From NCBI GenBank assembly GCA_002491605.1, contig DKWG01000065.1, positions 40,500 through 60,987 on the forward strand: DNA of 20,488 nucleotides. The letters are read 5' to 3'. Of the stretch, positions 13,819 to 20,488 are shown piece by piece (the first letter of the stretch is position 1; each line of letters begins with the position of its first letter). Source of the DNA: Ruminococcus sp. UBA7158 (GTDB lineage Bacteria > Bacillota > Clostridia > Oscillospirales > Ruminococcaceae). A program made the position numbers and the translations under genes. The notes beneath the pieces were generated by a model. That model was not told where the DNA came from. It worked only from the letters and a program-made list of their open reading frames with translations, and made no database searches.

Positions 13819-14298
13819 ATGAGAATAATCGCTTTTTCGGATTCACACGGCAAATACGACCGCATTGAAAAGCTTATTCAAAGAACCAAGGATTCCTGCG
13901 GACTTTATCTTTTTGCAGGCGACAATTTAAGGGACGCCGACGGTCTGGAAATATCATATCCGGGTATAAAGCTTATTAAAGTTCCGGGAAACTGTGATTT
14001 TTCCGCAACGGAGCCGCCGATTGCCGTTGTTGAGGAATGCGGCAAGAAAATTATTCTGACACACGGACATCTGCACAGGGCAAAATACGGCTTAGACGAC
14101 CTCAAGCGGCTTGCCAAGCAGAACGAAGCCGATATTGTTGTATACGGTCACACCCATGTAAGGGCAGTCGACTACTGCGACGGTGTTTATTATATTAATC
14201 CCGGAAGCTTGGCTTTGCCGAAGGACGGTCTTCCGCCGTCATATGTGATTATTGATATTCTGCCTGCCGGAATACTGGCAACAGTTGCAGATTATTGA
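13819..14298 (+). CDS. YfcE/MJ0936-type metallophosphoesterase
   Basis: Cytoplasmic two-metal phosphodiesterase (159 aa, normal for the family). All five calcineurin-like motifs are visible: FSDSHG (D8, H10), AGDN (D35), PGNCD (N58), THGH (H82; G-H84) and GHTH (H111, H113), followed by YINPGS. Relatives cleave artificial phosphodiesters in vitro; the natural substrate is unknown. ATG 13819 lies 14 bases after an AGAAGGG sequence, a longer spacing than usual. It is divergent from the unknown-function trio (13706), with 112 bases between. It is separated from araD by 83 bases and may or may not be cotranscribed with it. Confidence 0.9.
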   Translation: MRIIAFSDSHGKYDRIEKLIQRTKDSCGLYLFAGDNLRDADGLEISYPGIKLIKVPGNCDFSATEPPIAVVEECGKKIILTHGHLHRAKYGLDDLKRLAKQNEADIVVYGHTHVRAVDYCDGVYYINPGSLALPKDGLPPSYVIIDILPAGILATVADY

Positions 14299-14310
14299 CT
14301 GCCACAAATA

Positions 14311-14327
14311 ACTGCTTCATTAGCAGT
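14311..14327 (+). repeat. Small inverted repeat before araD
   Basis: ACTGCT (14311-14316), loop TCATT, AGCAGT (14322-14327). No U-run follows. It lies between the phosphodiesterase stop and araD, and could be an operator or a weak 3' stem. No convincing promoter with both elements was found here. Confidence 0.4.
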
Positions 14328-14381
14328 ATATGATAGACGTATAAAAAAGTTTACATTATAATATTGAAAGGAAGATTTATT

Positions 14382-15077
14382 ATGTTGGAGCAATTGAAAA
14401 AGGAAGTTTATGAAGCTAATATGCTTCTGCCGAAGTACGGACTTATCACCTTCACATGGGGAAATGTTTCCGGTATCGACCGTGAAAAGGGACTTATCGT
14501 TATCAAGCCCTCAGGAGTTGAGTATGATGAGATGAAGCCTGAGGATATGGTTGTTGTCGACTTAAACGGCAAGGTTGTTGAAGGCGATTTGAACCCGTCC
14601 TCCGACACACCTACGCACATCGAGTTTTACAAGGCATTCCCGAACATCGGCGGCGTAACCCATACACATTCAACAACTGCCACCTCATTTGCGCAGGCAG
14701 GAAAGGGTATACCAGCTCTCGGAACAACACACGGCGACTATTTCTACGGCGAGATTCCCTGCACAAGAAAGATGACTCCGGATGAAATCGCATCTGAATA
14801 TGAAAAGAACACAGGTCTTGTCATCGTTGAAACCTTCAAGGACAAAGACCCCGACGCTATTCCGGCTGTTTTGGTTCATTCTCACGGTCCTTTCACATGG
14901 GGCAAGAACGCCGTTGATTCCGTTCATCATTCTGTTATCTTAGAAGAGCTTGCAAAGATGGCTCTTAACGCATATGCTATCAACCCAGGCGTTCCTCCGA
15001 TGCAGCAGGAGCTTTTGGATAAGCATTACCTCAGAAAGCACGGAGCTAATGCTTATTACGGACAGAAGAAGAGATAA
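14382..15077 (+). CDS. araD: L-ribulose-5-phosphate 4-epimerase
   Basis: Class II aldolase-fold metal enzyme that converts L-ribulose 5-phosphate to D-xylulose 5-phosphate in L-arabinose use. From ATG 14382 it is 231 aa, the same length as E. coli AraD. Phosphate-binding residues lie in WGNVSG (26-31), KPSG (42-45) and SSD (73-75). The Zn site is D75, H94, H96 and H168 (in HSHGPF), and D119 and Y226 (in GANAYYGQ) are the catalytic positions. GAAAGGAAG lies 7 bases before ATG 14382, while the TTG 18 bases earlier overlaps it. No araA, araB or transporter gene is adjacent. Codon use looks strongly biased, suggesting high expression. UlaF/SgbE-type substrates cannot be excluded. Confidence 0.93.
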   Translation: MLEQLKKEVYEANMLLPKYGLITFTWGNVSGIDREKGLIVIKPSGVEYDEMKPEDMVVVDLNGKVVEGDLNPSSDTPTHIEFYKAFPNIGGVTHTHSTTATSFAQAGKGIPALGTTHGDYFYGEIPCTRKMTPDEIASEYEKNTGLVIVETFKDKDPDAIPAVLVHSHGPFTWGKNAVDSVHHSVILEELAKMALNAYAINPGVPPMQQELLDKHYLRKHGANAYYGQKKR

Positions 15078-15149
15078 TGTGCGAGTAGTTAAGTTTTGTC
15101 ACCGTGAATTCGGATAGACGGAATTTAAAATTATAAGAAGTAATAAAAG

Positions 15150-15184
15150 AACGAAGCTTTGAGACGATCAGGGCTTCGTTTTTT
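15150..15184 (+). terminator. Rho-independent terminator of araD
   Basis: AACGAAGC (15150-15157) pairs with GCTTCGTT (15173-15180) across a 15-base loop. TTTT and then GTG follow; the 3' arm and tail together give six Ts. It lies about 70 bases after the araD stop. Confidence 0.85.
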
Positions 15185-15277
15185 GTGTTTCTGCAATGAG
15201 CTAAGTGTTATGTGATGGTTGCTCATCCTTGTGGGCAAGGCACGGCGTTTATCGGCTTTGGACTTCAAAATATTCAG

Positions 15278-15481
15278 TTAATATGCGATTTCGTATAAAA
15301 AACCACCTTGATTCCTCAAAGTGGTTTTGCCAAACGGTATTTTGGTGGGTGTGCCCCTTCCCACATTTCTTTTGACCAATGAAAGCTGGTTTCGCAGCCA
15401 ATCAGACTTCGCAATCGTAAACGATTGATTGCTCGCCTTCTTGGGCGAAGCTCGGCATTCATATGGTGCGTAGCAGCACAT
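15278..15481 (-). other. Hairpin-rich element with a 67-codon open frame; possible structured RNA or dispersed repeat
   Basis: An open frame of 67 codons (ATG 15481) reads through, with CCYAPYECRAS near the start and a Trp/Arg-rich middle. It has no ribosome site I trust and looks unlike a normal protein. The same DNA is packed with stems: GTGGG 15345/CCCAC 15360; CAATCG 15412/CGATTG 15422; TCGCC 15433/GGCGA 15444; an enclosing CTTCGC 15407/GCGAAG 15445; and the terminator at 15299-15328. From memory, similar short hypothetical proteins recur in gut Clostridia, which would fit a dispersed repeat called as a gene. It could also be a minus-strand small RNA with its own terminator. Confidence 0.45.
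15297..15328 (-). terminator. Rho-independent terminator on the minus strand
   Basis: AAAACCAC (15299-15306) pairs with GTGGTTTT (15321-15328). After one C-A mismatch, TTGA (15308-15311) pairs with TCAA (15316-15319) around a TTCC loop. Read on the minus strand, six Ts follow (15302-15297). It could end transcription coming from the serine hydrolase gene through the decayed gene, or end a short RNA of its own. Confidence 0.7.
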
Positions 15482-15504
15482 TCTCTACTCCAAAACTACC
15501 GTTC

Positions 15505-15896
15505 TTAACATGAAATTCTAAAAAGCTCTGCCTGCGTTATATCGGATATTACATGTATATAAATTTCAATTTGAGCACCGTTAGAGCGCTTCACAGTCAT
15601 AGATTCCGGGTCAGGCTTATTGTCCTGCGCGCTCGTCCAGTCTATCCATGTTCCTCTTATAACAGTTTCGCCATAGCGGATAACATCAACATATTTATCA
15701 AGTAGATGCTTGTATTATTTAATTCAACTAAGCTTACCCCTACTCTGGACCACACCGGCACCCCGTACTCACTTCTCTAAATATCTATCACATAGGTGTG
15801 AACGAAGAATTCTTTATTATTCCATTTTTCTGATTTAGCCGTTAGATTTTCGCCATGTTCCGAATAAAGCTCAATGATTTTGTTTGGGTGACACAC
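15505..15896 (-). pseudogene. Decayed gene of unknown family (in-frame TAG plus frameshift)
   Basis: Three protein-like stretches line up in order on the minus strand. From 15896 the frame reads CHPNKIIELYSEHGENLTAK and ends EFFVHTYVIDI at TAG (15779-15777). The same frame continues past it as RSEYGVPVWSRVGVSLVELN to about 15720. The reading then shifts frame and continues from about 15708: HLLDKYVDVIRYGETVIRGT, DWTSAQDNKPDPESMTVKRS, NGAQIEIYIHVISDITQAEL, stop at 15507-15505. Composition and alternating hydrophobic pattern look like a real beta-rich protein of at least 125 residues. The family is not recognised. It starts directly behind the serine hydrolase stop, so it may once have been the next gene in that unit. 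Confidence 0.6.
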
Positions 15897-15898
15897 TT

Positions 15899-17092
15899 TC
15901 AATCCTCAGAACCTTCCGTCATTAAATGCCCTAATTCCGAATACTCCTCAATGAGATAGGAAACTTCCTTGAAAAGCTCGTAGTCCTTTTTGTCGACGCC
16001 CTCAAGGTTAGAGAGAACAGCCAAAACGTACGGGTGCGGAGCTTCGATGTAGGCTATATCGTGGAAGGCGAAGTTTGTCCAGCCGTATTTGCGGTAGCAG
16101 GTGTAGTGCGACCTTATCATTTTGTTCTTTGTTTTCAGCAAATCGGCTTTAAATGTATCTACATATTGTCCGTCGCTGCGCAAATAGTCGGCAAGCAGTC
16201 TGCCGTCTGTGCCTGCGGATTCGGAGCATATCTTTTCCTTGGACTTTCGCCTGTCCTCTATGTGCGAAAAACCGTTGTCCTCTAAATATTTTGAAAAATC
16301 ATCCCATGAGGAAAGATCCTTGAGCATTTCAAAGGCAACGTTGTCGCTTTCCGTGATGGCGAGCTTTAACAGCTCCAAGACGCTGTATTGCTGCCCGAAA
16401 TCACCCTTTATGATGACGCCCGTGCCCTTGAAATAATGGCGCTTTTCGTAGGTAAGTATCAAATTCGGATCAATTTCACCGTTTTCAAGCTTTTGGTAGA
16501 TGTAAATGCAGTACGGTATTTTAATTGTACTGGCAACAGGGTAGTGGACGCTGCCGTTTATCTGAAGCTCAAAGCCGCTCTCTATATCCATGAAATATAA
16601 AGACATTACTCTGTCCCTCGGGACAATAACGTTTCCGTCGGTGTCAGTCTCCTCATATTCGGGCAGACATCCGCAGCTGCCGGAGTTGTCCGCAAGACAA
16701 TTTTGATTGATTTGATATTTGTCGAATATTTCACTGAGCCTTGTATAAAAGTCATCTGGAAGATTAAACTCGCTTATCGGCTTATCCGTCGGCCCGTTCG
16801 GCGGAGCTGTTTCCGATGAGTCAGTATCGGTAGGAATATTTTCTGATGACGCTTCGGTAACGGTCGATATTTCCGTACACGGTGTATGCTCAGTGCCGGC
16901 TTCGATGTCCGGTTCAGCGGTATCCTCGACAGAGCTTGAAATGTCGGACGGATTTGTTGCTTTGTAAGATGCTTGCGAGGAGCTTGCAGTCGGCTCGCTG
17001 TTTGGTATATAATCCGGAACGTCCTTCATGCAGGAACAAAAAAGAAGGCAGATGAGAGCCACAGATAATAATACCCGTCTTTTCACTCTCAT
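15899..17092 (-). CDS. Beta-lactamase-fold serine hydrolase, lipoprotein
   Basis: A 397-aa secreted lipoprotein. A basic N-terminus and hydrophobic stretch lead to FCSC, with C21 as the likely lipid anchor (an atypical lipobox). Residues 32-105 are a Ser/Thr/Glu/Pro-rich linker. The catalytic domain (about 115-385) has S188-TI-K191 (SxxK), S249-D250-N251 (SDN) and K335-Y336-G337 in place of KTG. No clear Glu166-type ExxLN motif is seen, so true beta-lactamase activity is doubtful. A murein- or peptide-directed hydrolase of the class A-like (Beta-lactamase2) group is the better call. Three cysteines, C132, C140 and C142, sit before the domain. AAGGGG is 2 bases from ATG 17092 but 8 from GTG 17086, so the true start may be GTG. 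Confidence 0.85.
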   Translation of the reverse strand: MRVKRRVLLSVALICLLFCSCMKDVPDYIPNSEPTASSSQASYKATNPSDISSSVEDTAEPDIEAGTEHTPCTEISTVTEASSENIPTDTDSSETAPPNGPTDKPISEFNLPDDFYTRLSEIFDKYQINQNCLADNSGSCGCLPEYEETDTDGNVIVPRDRVMSLYFMDIESGFELQINGSVHYPVASTIKIPYCIYIYQKLENGEIDPNLILTYEKRHYFKGTGVIIKGDFGQQYSVLELLKLAITESDNVAFEMLKDLSSWDDFSKYLEDNGFSHIEDRRKSKEKICSESAGTDGRLLADYLRSDGQYVDTFKADLLKTKNKMIRSHYTCYRKYGWTNFAFHDIAYIEAPHPYVLAVLSNLEGVDKKDYELFKEVSYLIEEYSELGHLMTEGSED

Positions 17093-17180
17093 CGCCCCTT
17101 AATTTAACATTGTTTTATTGAATTCAGCATTTTATTGCGCTGTACTGCTTGGCTACTGCCGCTTCAACCGAGGGCTTATA

Positions 17181-18344
17181 TCACTTAATGCTGTCGTAGG
17201 AAAGATTGTCGTGATATTCGCTGTAGGTGATGTCAGCGTCTCTTAAAACCTCATTTACATGGTTGTTGAACTTGTCAACGATATATGAATCAGTCTTTAT
17301 AGTGTCGAAATTATCATTGACGAAGTTTTCCTGCTCAAGGCGAAGGATAATGTGGAAGCCGTAGTCGGTTTCTACAATACCGCTCAGTTCTCCGGGCTCA
17401 AGCTCGAAGGCTGCCTTTTCAAACGGCTCTACCATCTGTCCGTAGGTGAAGAAGTAGCCGTCTTCGTTTTCTGACATACCGGGGTCGTCTCCGACTGTCT
17501 GAGCAAGCTCATAGATGTCTGCTTCGCCGTTTTTAATCTGCTCTAAATACTGCTCGGCAAGCTTCTTGGCCTCTTCTTTAAGCTGCTCGTCAGTATATTC
17601 CTCGTAGCCCTCCTCGTCGGCGTAATGGTCGAAGGATATAAGAAGATGATGTGCTCTTACATAGTCGTTCATAAGCTCAGCCTTGATTTCATCATCGCTG
17701 CCTATAAGTCTCGGATTCTCGCCGCCGTAGAGATCAAGATAAACTCTTTCGCACAAAACGCTGGAAGCTATAACTCTTCTTAATAAATCCTCGTCTATTC
17801 CTGCGTTCTCAAGTGCCAGCTCATATTCTTCCCTTGATTCAAAGCTTTCTTCCTGCTGCTTCAAAAGCTCATCAACCTCGGCGTTGTCCTCGTCTGTCAT
17901 TGAAATGTCATATTCCTTTGCCAGGAATTTTCCCCAGTTGCTTTCAAGCACCTGACCGTCAACAATTTCGACAAGTGTGGGCATGAGCTCGGGGGTCGCA
18001 GCCAAGGTTTCTTCGGTTATACCGTAGTTTCCGGTTATGAACATATACATATATCTGTATTCATCAAAGGGAATATCAACGCCGTTGACATTCATCATAA
18101 CAACGTCCTTGCTGTCGATGAGCTCGCCGTCTACATACAGACCGGGAGCAGGACGCTCCTCTGACTCATCGGAATCGTCATTGTTTTCTTTGTCGTCGCC
18201 GTTTTTGTCAACGCTGTCTGTCTTTGATGTGTCGTCTTTATTGACGTCATCGGGGTTCTTCTCGGAATCGGAGCAGGAGCAGAGCATTGTCGACGCCATG
18301 GCTGCCGCCGCAAGAAGGGAAAATAGTTTTAAGAATTTTTTCAT
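17181..18344 (-). CDS. PpiC/PrsA-like peptidylprolyl isomerase lipoprotein
   Basis: Extracytoplasmic foldase anchored to the membrane (387 aa). It has the signal FSLLAAAAMASTMLCSC with C24 as the lipid anchor. Residues 25-65 are a very acidic Asp/Lys/Ser/Asn-rich linker. A helical SurA/PrsA-type N-region spans about 85-225. The parvulin domain runs from A231-HHLLISF to G329-FHIILRLE, with QTVGDDPGMSENEDGYFF (282-299) and MVEPFEKAAFELEPGELSG (304-322) in between, all family landmarks. A C-terminal helical part follows. ATG 18344 has GAAAGGA 7 bases upstream. The serine hydrolase gene follows 88 bases later on the same strand, so both may act on exported or wall-associated proteins. Client proteins are unknown. 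Confidence 0.92.
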   Translation of the reverse strand: MKKFLKLFSLLAAAAMASTMLCSCSDSEKNPDDVNKDDTSKTDSVDKNGDDKENNDDSDESEERPAPGLYVDGELIDSKDVVMMNVNGVDIPFDEYRYMYMFITGNYGITEETLAATPELMPTLVEIVDGQVLESNWGKFLAKEYDISMTDEDNAEVDELLKQQEESFESREEYELALENAGIDEDLLRRVIASSVLCERVYLDLYGGENPRLIGSDDEIKAELMNDYVRAHHLLISFDHYADEEGYEEYTDEQLKEEAKKLAEQYLEQIKNGEADIYELAQTVGDDPGMSENEDGYFFTYGQMVEPFEKAAFELEPGELSGIVETDYGFHIILRLEQENFVNDNFDTIKTDSYIVDKFNNHVNEVLRDADITYSEYHDNLSYDSIK

Positions 18345-18477
18345 AAGCTTATCCTTTCAGATTTGGTTATCCGTTTTAACAATTAACCTTCGGCTTGATG
18401 TCAGGCAATTAAAGCTGTGGTATCAAGCTTATGTTAACAGTAAACACAATAACGTATTATATTCCGCAATTGTGATA

Positions 18478-18519
18478 GAGGCGTGACGGTTTTTAAAAAG
18501 CCTCATGCCGTTTTCGAGG
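18478..18519 (-). terminator. Possible weak terminator after argS with alternative pairings
   Basis: On the minus strand CCTC (18519-18516) can pair with GAGG (18504-18501), followed by CTTTTT. The same GAGGC (18504-18500) can pair instead with GCCTC (18482-18478). The stems are short, so termination is probably partial. The rest of the gap up to 18345 holds a good -10 (TATAAT, 18461-18456) without a convincing -35, possibly the foldase promoter. Confidence 0.3.
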
Positions 18520-20277
18520 TTACATATTCTCTACGCAGTCGATTGCAAGCATATCGAGCTGGAGGGTGAGTATTTTTCTTGACAGAAGCGACAGAGCGAG
18601 CCAGCTGCGGCGCTTTTGCTCGTCACTCTCGCTCAGTATGTGATTGTCATGGTAAAATCTTGAGAAGAGCGAGGCAATATTATATGCGCTGTCGCACAGC
18701 ACGCAGGGCGACATTTCGTTAAACGCCTTGTCGTAGGTTTCACCTGTCAAGGCAAATGTCAGCGCAAGCTCACGCTCTACGTCTGAGTAAATGCCGCTGA
18801 GCTTAATGTCCTCGTCGTAGCCGATTCCGGCCTTTTTGAGGATAGAGTTAATTCTCGTGACGGTATATAAAAGATATGTGCCTGTTTTGCCGTCGAAGGA
18901 CAGGAATTTTCCGAGGTCGAAGATATAGTCCTTTGAGGGCTGGTTGCACAAATCGCCGAACTTGATAGCTGCAACGCCGATTTTCTCAGCCGTTTCAAGC
19001 TTGTCGCCCGAAACATAGTCGGAGTCCGCAAGCTTTTCCATTGCGCCCTCGGTTGCAAGCCTTATGAGTTCGCTCAAGCGCATAACGCCGCCGTCTCTTG
19101 TCTTAAAAGGCTTGCCGTCTGAGCCGTTCATTGTGCCGAAGCCTAAATGTGTCATTTCGCAGTTCTGAGGGACAAGCTCGGCTTTTCTTGCACAGCGGAA
19201 CACCGATGTCAGGTGCAGGGACTGTCTTTTGTCGACGATATACCATATCTTGGAAGGATGGAAATCCTGCTCGCGCTGAATGATTGTTGCAAGGTCTGTT
19301 GTGGCGTAGGTAGACGAGCCGTCCGATTTTTTGACGATTATGGGCGGAACGGTTATCTTGTCGGAATCCTCCTGAACGTCGACAACCATCGCTCCGTCGC
19401 TTTCATACAGCAAGCCCTTTTCGTCCAAACGCTCAAAAAGCTCGGGGATGTACGGCGCAGAGTCGCTTTCACCGTACCACAAATCAAAGCTTACGCCTAA
19501 CTTTTCAAAGTTTTGCTTGACGTCTGCAATGGTGGCACTTACAAGAGCGCGACCCAGAGCGTAGTAGCCGGGGTGGAGGTTTTGATATTCAAATGTTATT
19601 TTGTGCGCCTTGTCCTTAAACTCCTCGTTTACCTTGCTCTTTGCGCTTGCAAACGGATATATTTCGCTCAGCTCGTCGGCGTCAAGCTCGGGGAGCTTGT
19701 CCTTCTTGGGGTCAAAGTCGTCTCTGAAGCAGCTCCACTCGGGGTGGCGTTCTTTGTATTCTGCTATAACAAGACCCATCGGAGTGCCCCAGTCGCCCAA
19801 GTGCGCATCTCCTATAACACGTCTGCCGGTAGCTCTTGCGATTCTTTTCAGAGCCTCGCCTATTATGGATGAACGAAGATGACCGATGTGCAGCGGCTTA
19901 GCCACATTCGGTGCGCCGTAGTCGATTACAATTGTTTCATCCTTTTCCGCCTGAGGAACGCCGAGGTGGGTATCACCGGCAAGCTCGTTTACATAGCTTA
20001 TAAGATACTCGTCCGTAAGGGTGATATTTATAAATCCGGGAGCGCAGGCTTCAACGCAGGAAAACATTGCGTTGTCCTTCAAAGCAGCCGCAACATCATT
20101 GGCAATAGCTATAGGAGCTTTTTTATGAAGCTTTGCTCCGGCAAAAGCGCCGTTGCACTGAAATTGACATAAATCCATTCTGCTCGAAACAGCTACCGTT
20201 CCAAGGCCTTTGTCATAGCCGCATTTTTCGAAGGCTTCACCGACTGTCTCGGTTAGTATGGTCGTTATTTTTCGCAT
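18520..20277 (-). CDS. argS: Arginyl-tRNA synthetase
   Basis: Class I aminoacyl-tRNA synthetase (585 aa, normal length) that charges tRNA-Arg. It has the N-terminal ArgRS-specific domain (about 1-100) and the signature sequence around the HIGH motif, GAPNVAKPLHIGHLRSS (121-137; H130-H133). A degenerate KMSKS-region follows in MNGSDGKPFKTRDGG, and the C-terminal helical anticodon-binding domain ends with SLLSRKILTLQLDMLAIDCV. ATG 20277 is preceded by AAGGAG with an 8-base spacer. Its own promoter lies at 20312-20340. The gene appears complete. Confidence 0.97.
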   Translation of the reverse strand: MRKITTILTETVGEAFEKCGYDKGLGTVAVSSRMDLCQFQCNGAFAGAKLHKKAPIAIANDVAAALKDNAMFSCVEACAPGFINITLTDEYLISYVNELAGDTHLGVPQAEKDETIVIDYGAPNVAKPLHIGHLRSSIIGEALKRIARATGRRVIGDAHLGDWGTPMGLVIAEYKERHPEWSCFRDDFDPKKDKLPELDADELSEIYPFASAKSKVNEEFKDKAHKITFEYQNLHPGYYALGRALVSATIADVKQNFEKLGVSFDLWYGESDSAPYIPELFERLDEKGLLYESDGAMVVDVQEDSDKITVPPIIVKKSDGSSTYATTDLATIIQREQDFHPSKIWYIVDKRQSLHLTSVFRCARKAELVPQNCEMTHLGFGTMNGSDGKPFKTRDGGVMRLSELIRLATEGAMEKLADSDYVSGDKLETAEKIGVAAIKFGDLCNQPSKDYIFDLGKFLSFDGKTGTYLLYTVTRINSILKKAGIGYDEDIKLSGIYSDVERELALTFALTGETYDKAFNEMSPCVLCDSAYNIASLFSRFYHDNHILSESDEQKRRSWLALSLLSRKILTLQLDMLAIDCVENM

Positions 20278-20311
20278 ATGCCGTTCTCCTTATAAAATAA
20301 AATATTTATTT

Positions 20312-20340
20312 ATTCTACCATATATTTTGTATGATTGCAA
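20312..20340 (-). promoter_or_regulatory. Promoter of argS
   Basis: On the minus strand: TTGCAA (20340-20335), 17-base spacer, then TAGAAT (20317-20312) preceded by TGG, an extended -10 feature. Transcription should start near 20305, about 28 bases before argS. No T-box-like leader fits in that short distance. Confidence 0.6.
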
Positions 20341-20378
20341 TGACAATTTTTTCTAAATAGTATTTGCTAAAATAGCAG

Positions 20379-20407
20379 TTGAAAAACACTTTGAAGTTTG
20401 ATACAAT
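20379..20407 (+). promoter_or_regulatory. Divergent sigma-A-type promoter pointing out of the window
   Basis: TTGAAA (20379-20384), 17-base spacer, TACAAT (20402-20407): each 5/6 to consensus. Transcription would begin near 20414 and read to the right. Downstream, ACGAA (about 20423) can pair with TTCGT (about 20452), followed by TTTTATT, a terminator- or attenuator-like leader stem. No coding start is seen before the window ends. Confidence 0.6.
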
Positions 20408-20488
20408 GTAATACGTTAAATCACGAAAACGGCTGATGTTTAACTGACAGGTTCGTTTTTATTCAATTTAGCCTTGAGCAAAACTCGG

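Noticed and set aside
14357..14362. Perfect TATAAT just before araD as its -10 element
   Set aside because: Transcription would start at about 14369, inside the ribosome site, and there is no -35 at the proper distance.
15777..15779. TAG in the decayed gene as a recoded (pyrrolysine or readthrough) codon
   Set aside because: A separate frameshift downstream breaks the gene as well, so simple decay explains both; no other TAG recoding signs are seen.
15899..17092. Calling the serine hydrolase a class A beta-lactamase resistance gene
   Set aside because: KTG is KYG, no ExxLN motif is evident, and the long lipoprotein linker is unlike resistance enzymes.
1..20488. CRISPR array, prophage, transposase or tRNA/rRNA genes
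   Set aside because: No regularly spaced repeats, phage structural genes, transposase motifs or tRNA cloverleaf were found on either strand; the only repeat-like region is the element at 15278-15481.

Overview
The window looks like chromosomal DNA from an anaerobic Gram-positive bacterium of the Clostridia, probably a gut member of the Oscillospirales/Ruminococcaceae type. The grounds are a complete Rnf complex, several lipobox lipoproteins, the codon use, strong AGGAGG-type ribosome sites with frequent GTG/TTG starts, a Feo system with its Firmicutes-type Cys-rich partner, and small gene families I associate from memory with Clostridia. The taxonomy is inference; no rRNA or tRNA gene is present.

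Bases 1-8930, + strand: one long, tightly packed, probably single transcription unit: rnfC-D-G-E-A-B, apbE, a NusG-domain-II membrane protein, a Gx-type (Hpre_diP_synt_I) membrane transporter, an S66 MccF-like carboxypeptidase and the tRNA t6A dehydratase tcdA. Most junctions overlap or are a few bases long. Rnf couples ferredoxin:NAD+ electron transfer to ion pumping, and ApbE attaches FMN to RnfG and RnfD, so the first seven genes form one functional module. A strong bidirectional hairpin terminator (8884-8928) closes the unit.

Bases 8941-11993, - strand: the iron(II) uptake operon feoA-feoB-Cys-rich small protein, behind a near-consensus sigma-A promoter and an 11-bp inverted repeat in the leader.

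Bases 12000-13706, - strand: a stand-alone ferredoxin:thioredoxin-reductase catalytic-type protein with its own promoter and a long leader, then a three-gene cluster of small proteins of unknown function. Bases 13819-15184, + strand: a YfcE-type phosphodiesterase and araD, ending in a good terminator.

Bases 15185-15898 hold no intact gene that I trust. There is a hairpin-rich element with a 67-codon open frame and a minus-strand terminator, and a decayed minus-strand gene with one in-frame TAG and one frameshift. Bases 15899-20340, - strand: a beta-lactamase-fold serine hydrolase lipoprotein, a PpiC/PrsA-like foldase lipoprotein, and argS with its promoter. A divergent + strand promoter at 20379-20407 points to a gene beyond the window.

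The most interesting places are the structured element plus decayed gene at 15299-15896, the unknown small-protein trio at 12646-13706, the lone FTR-like protein with its leader, and the flavinylation/Rnf gene neighbourhood.
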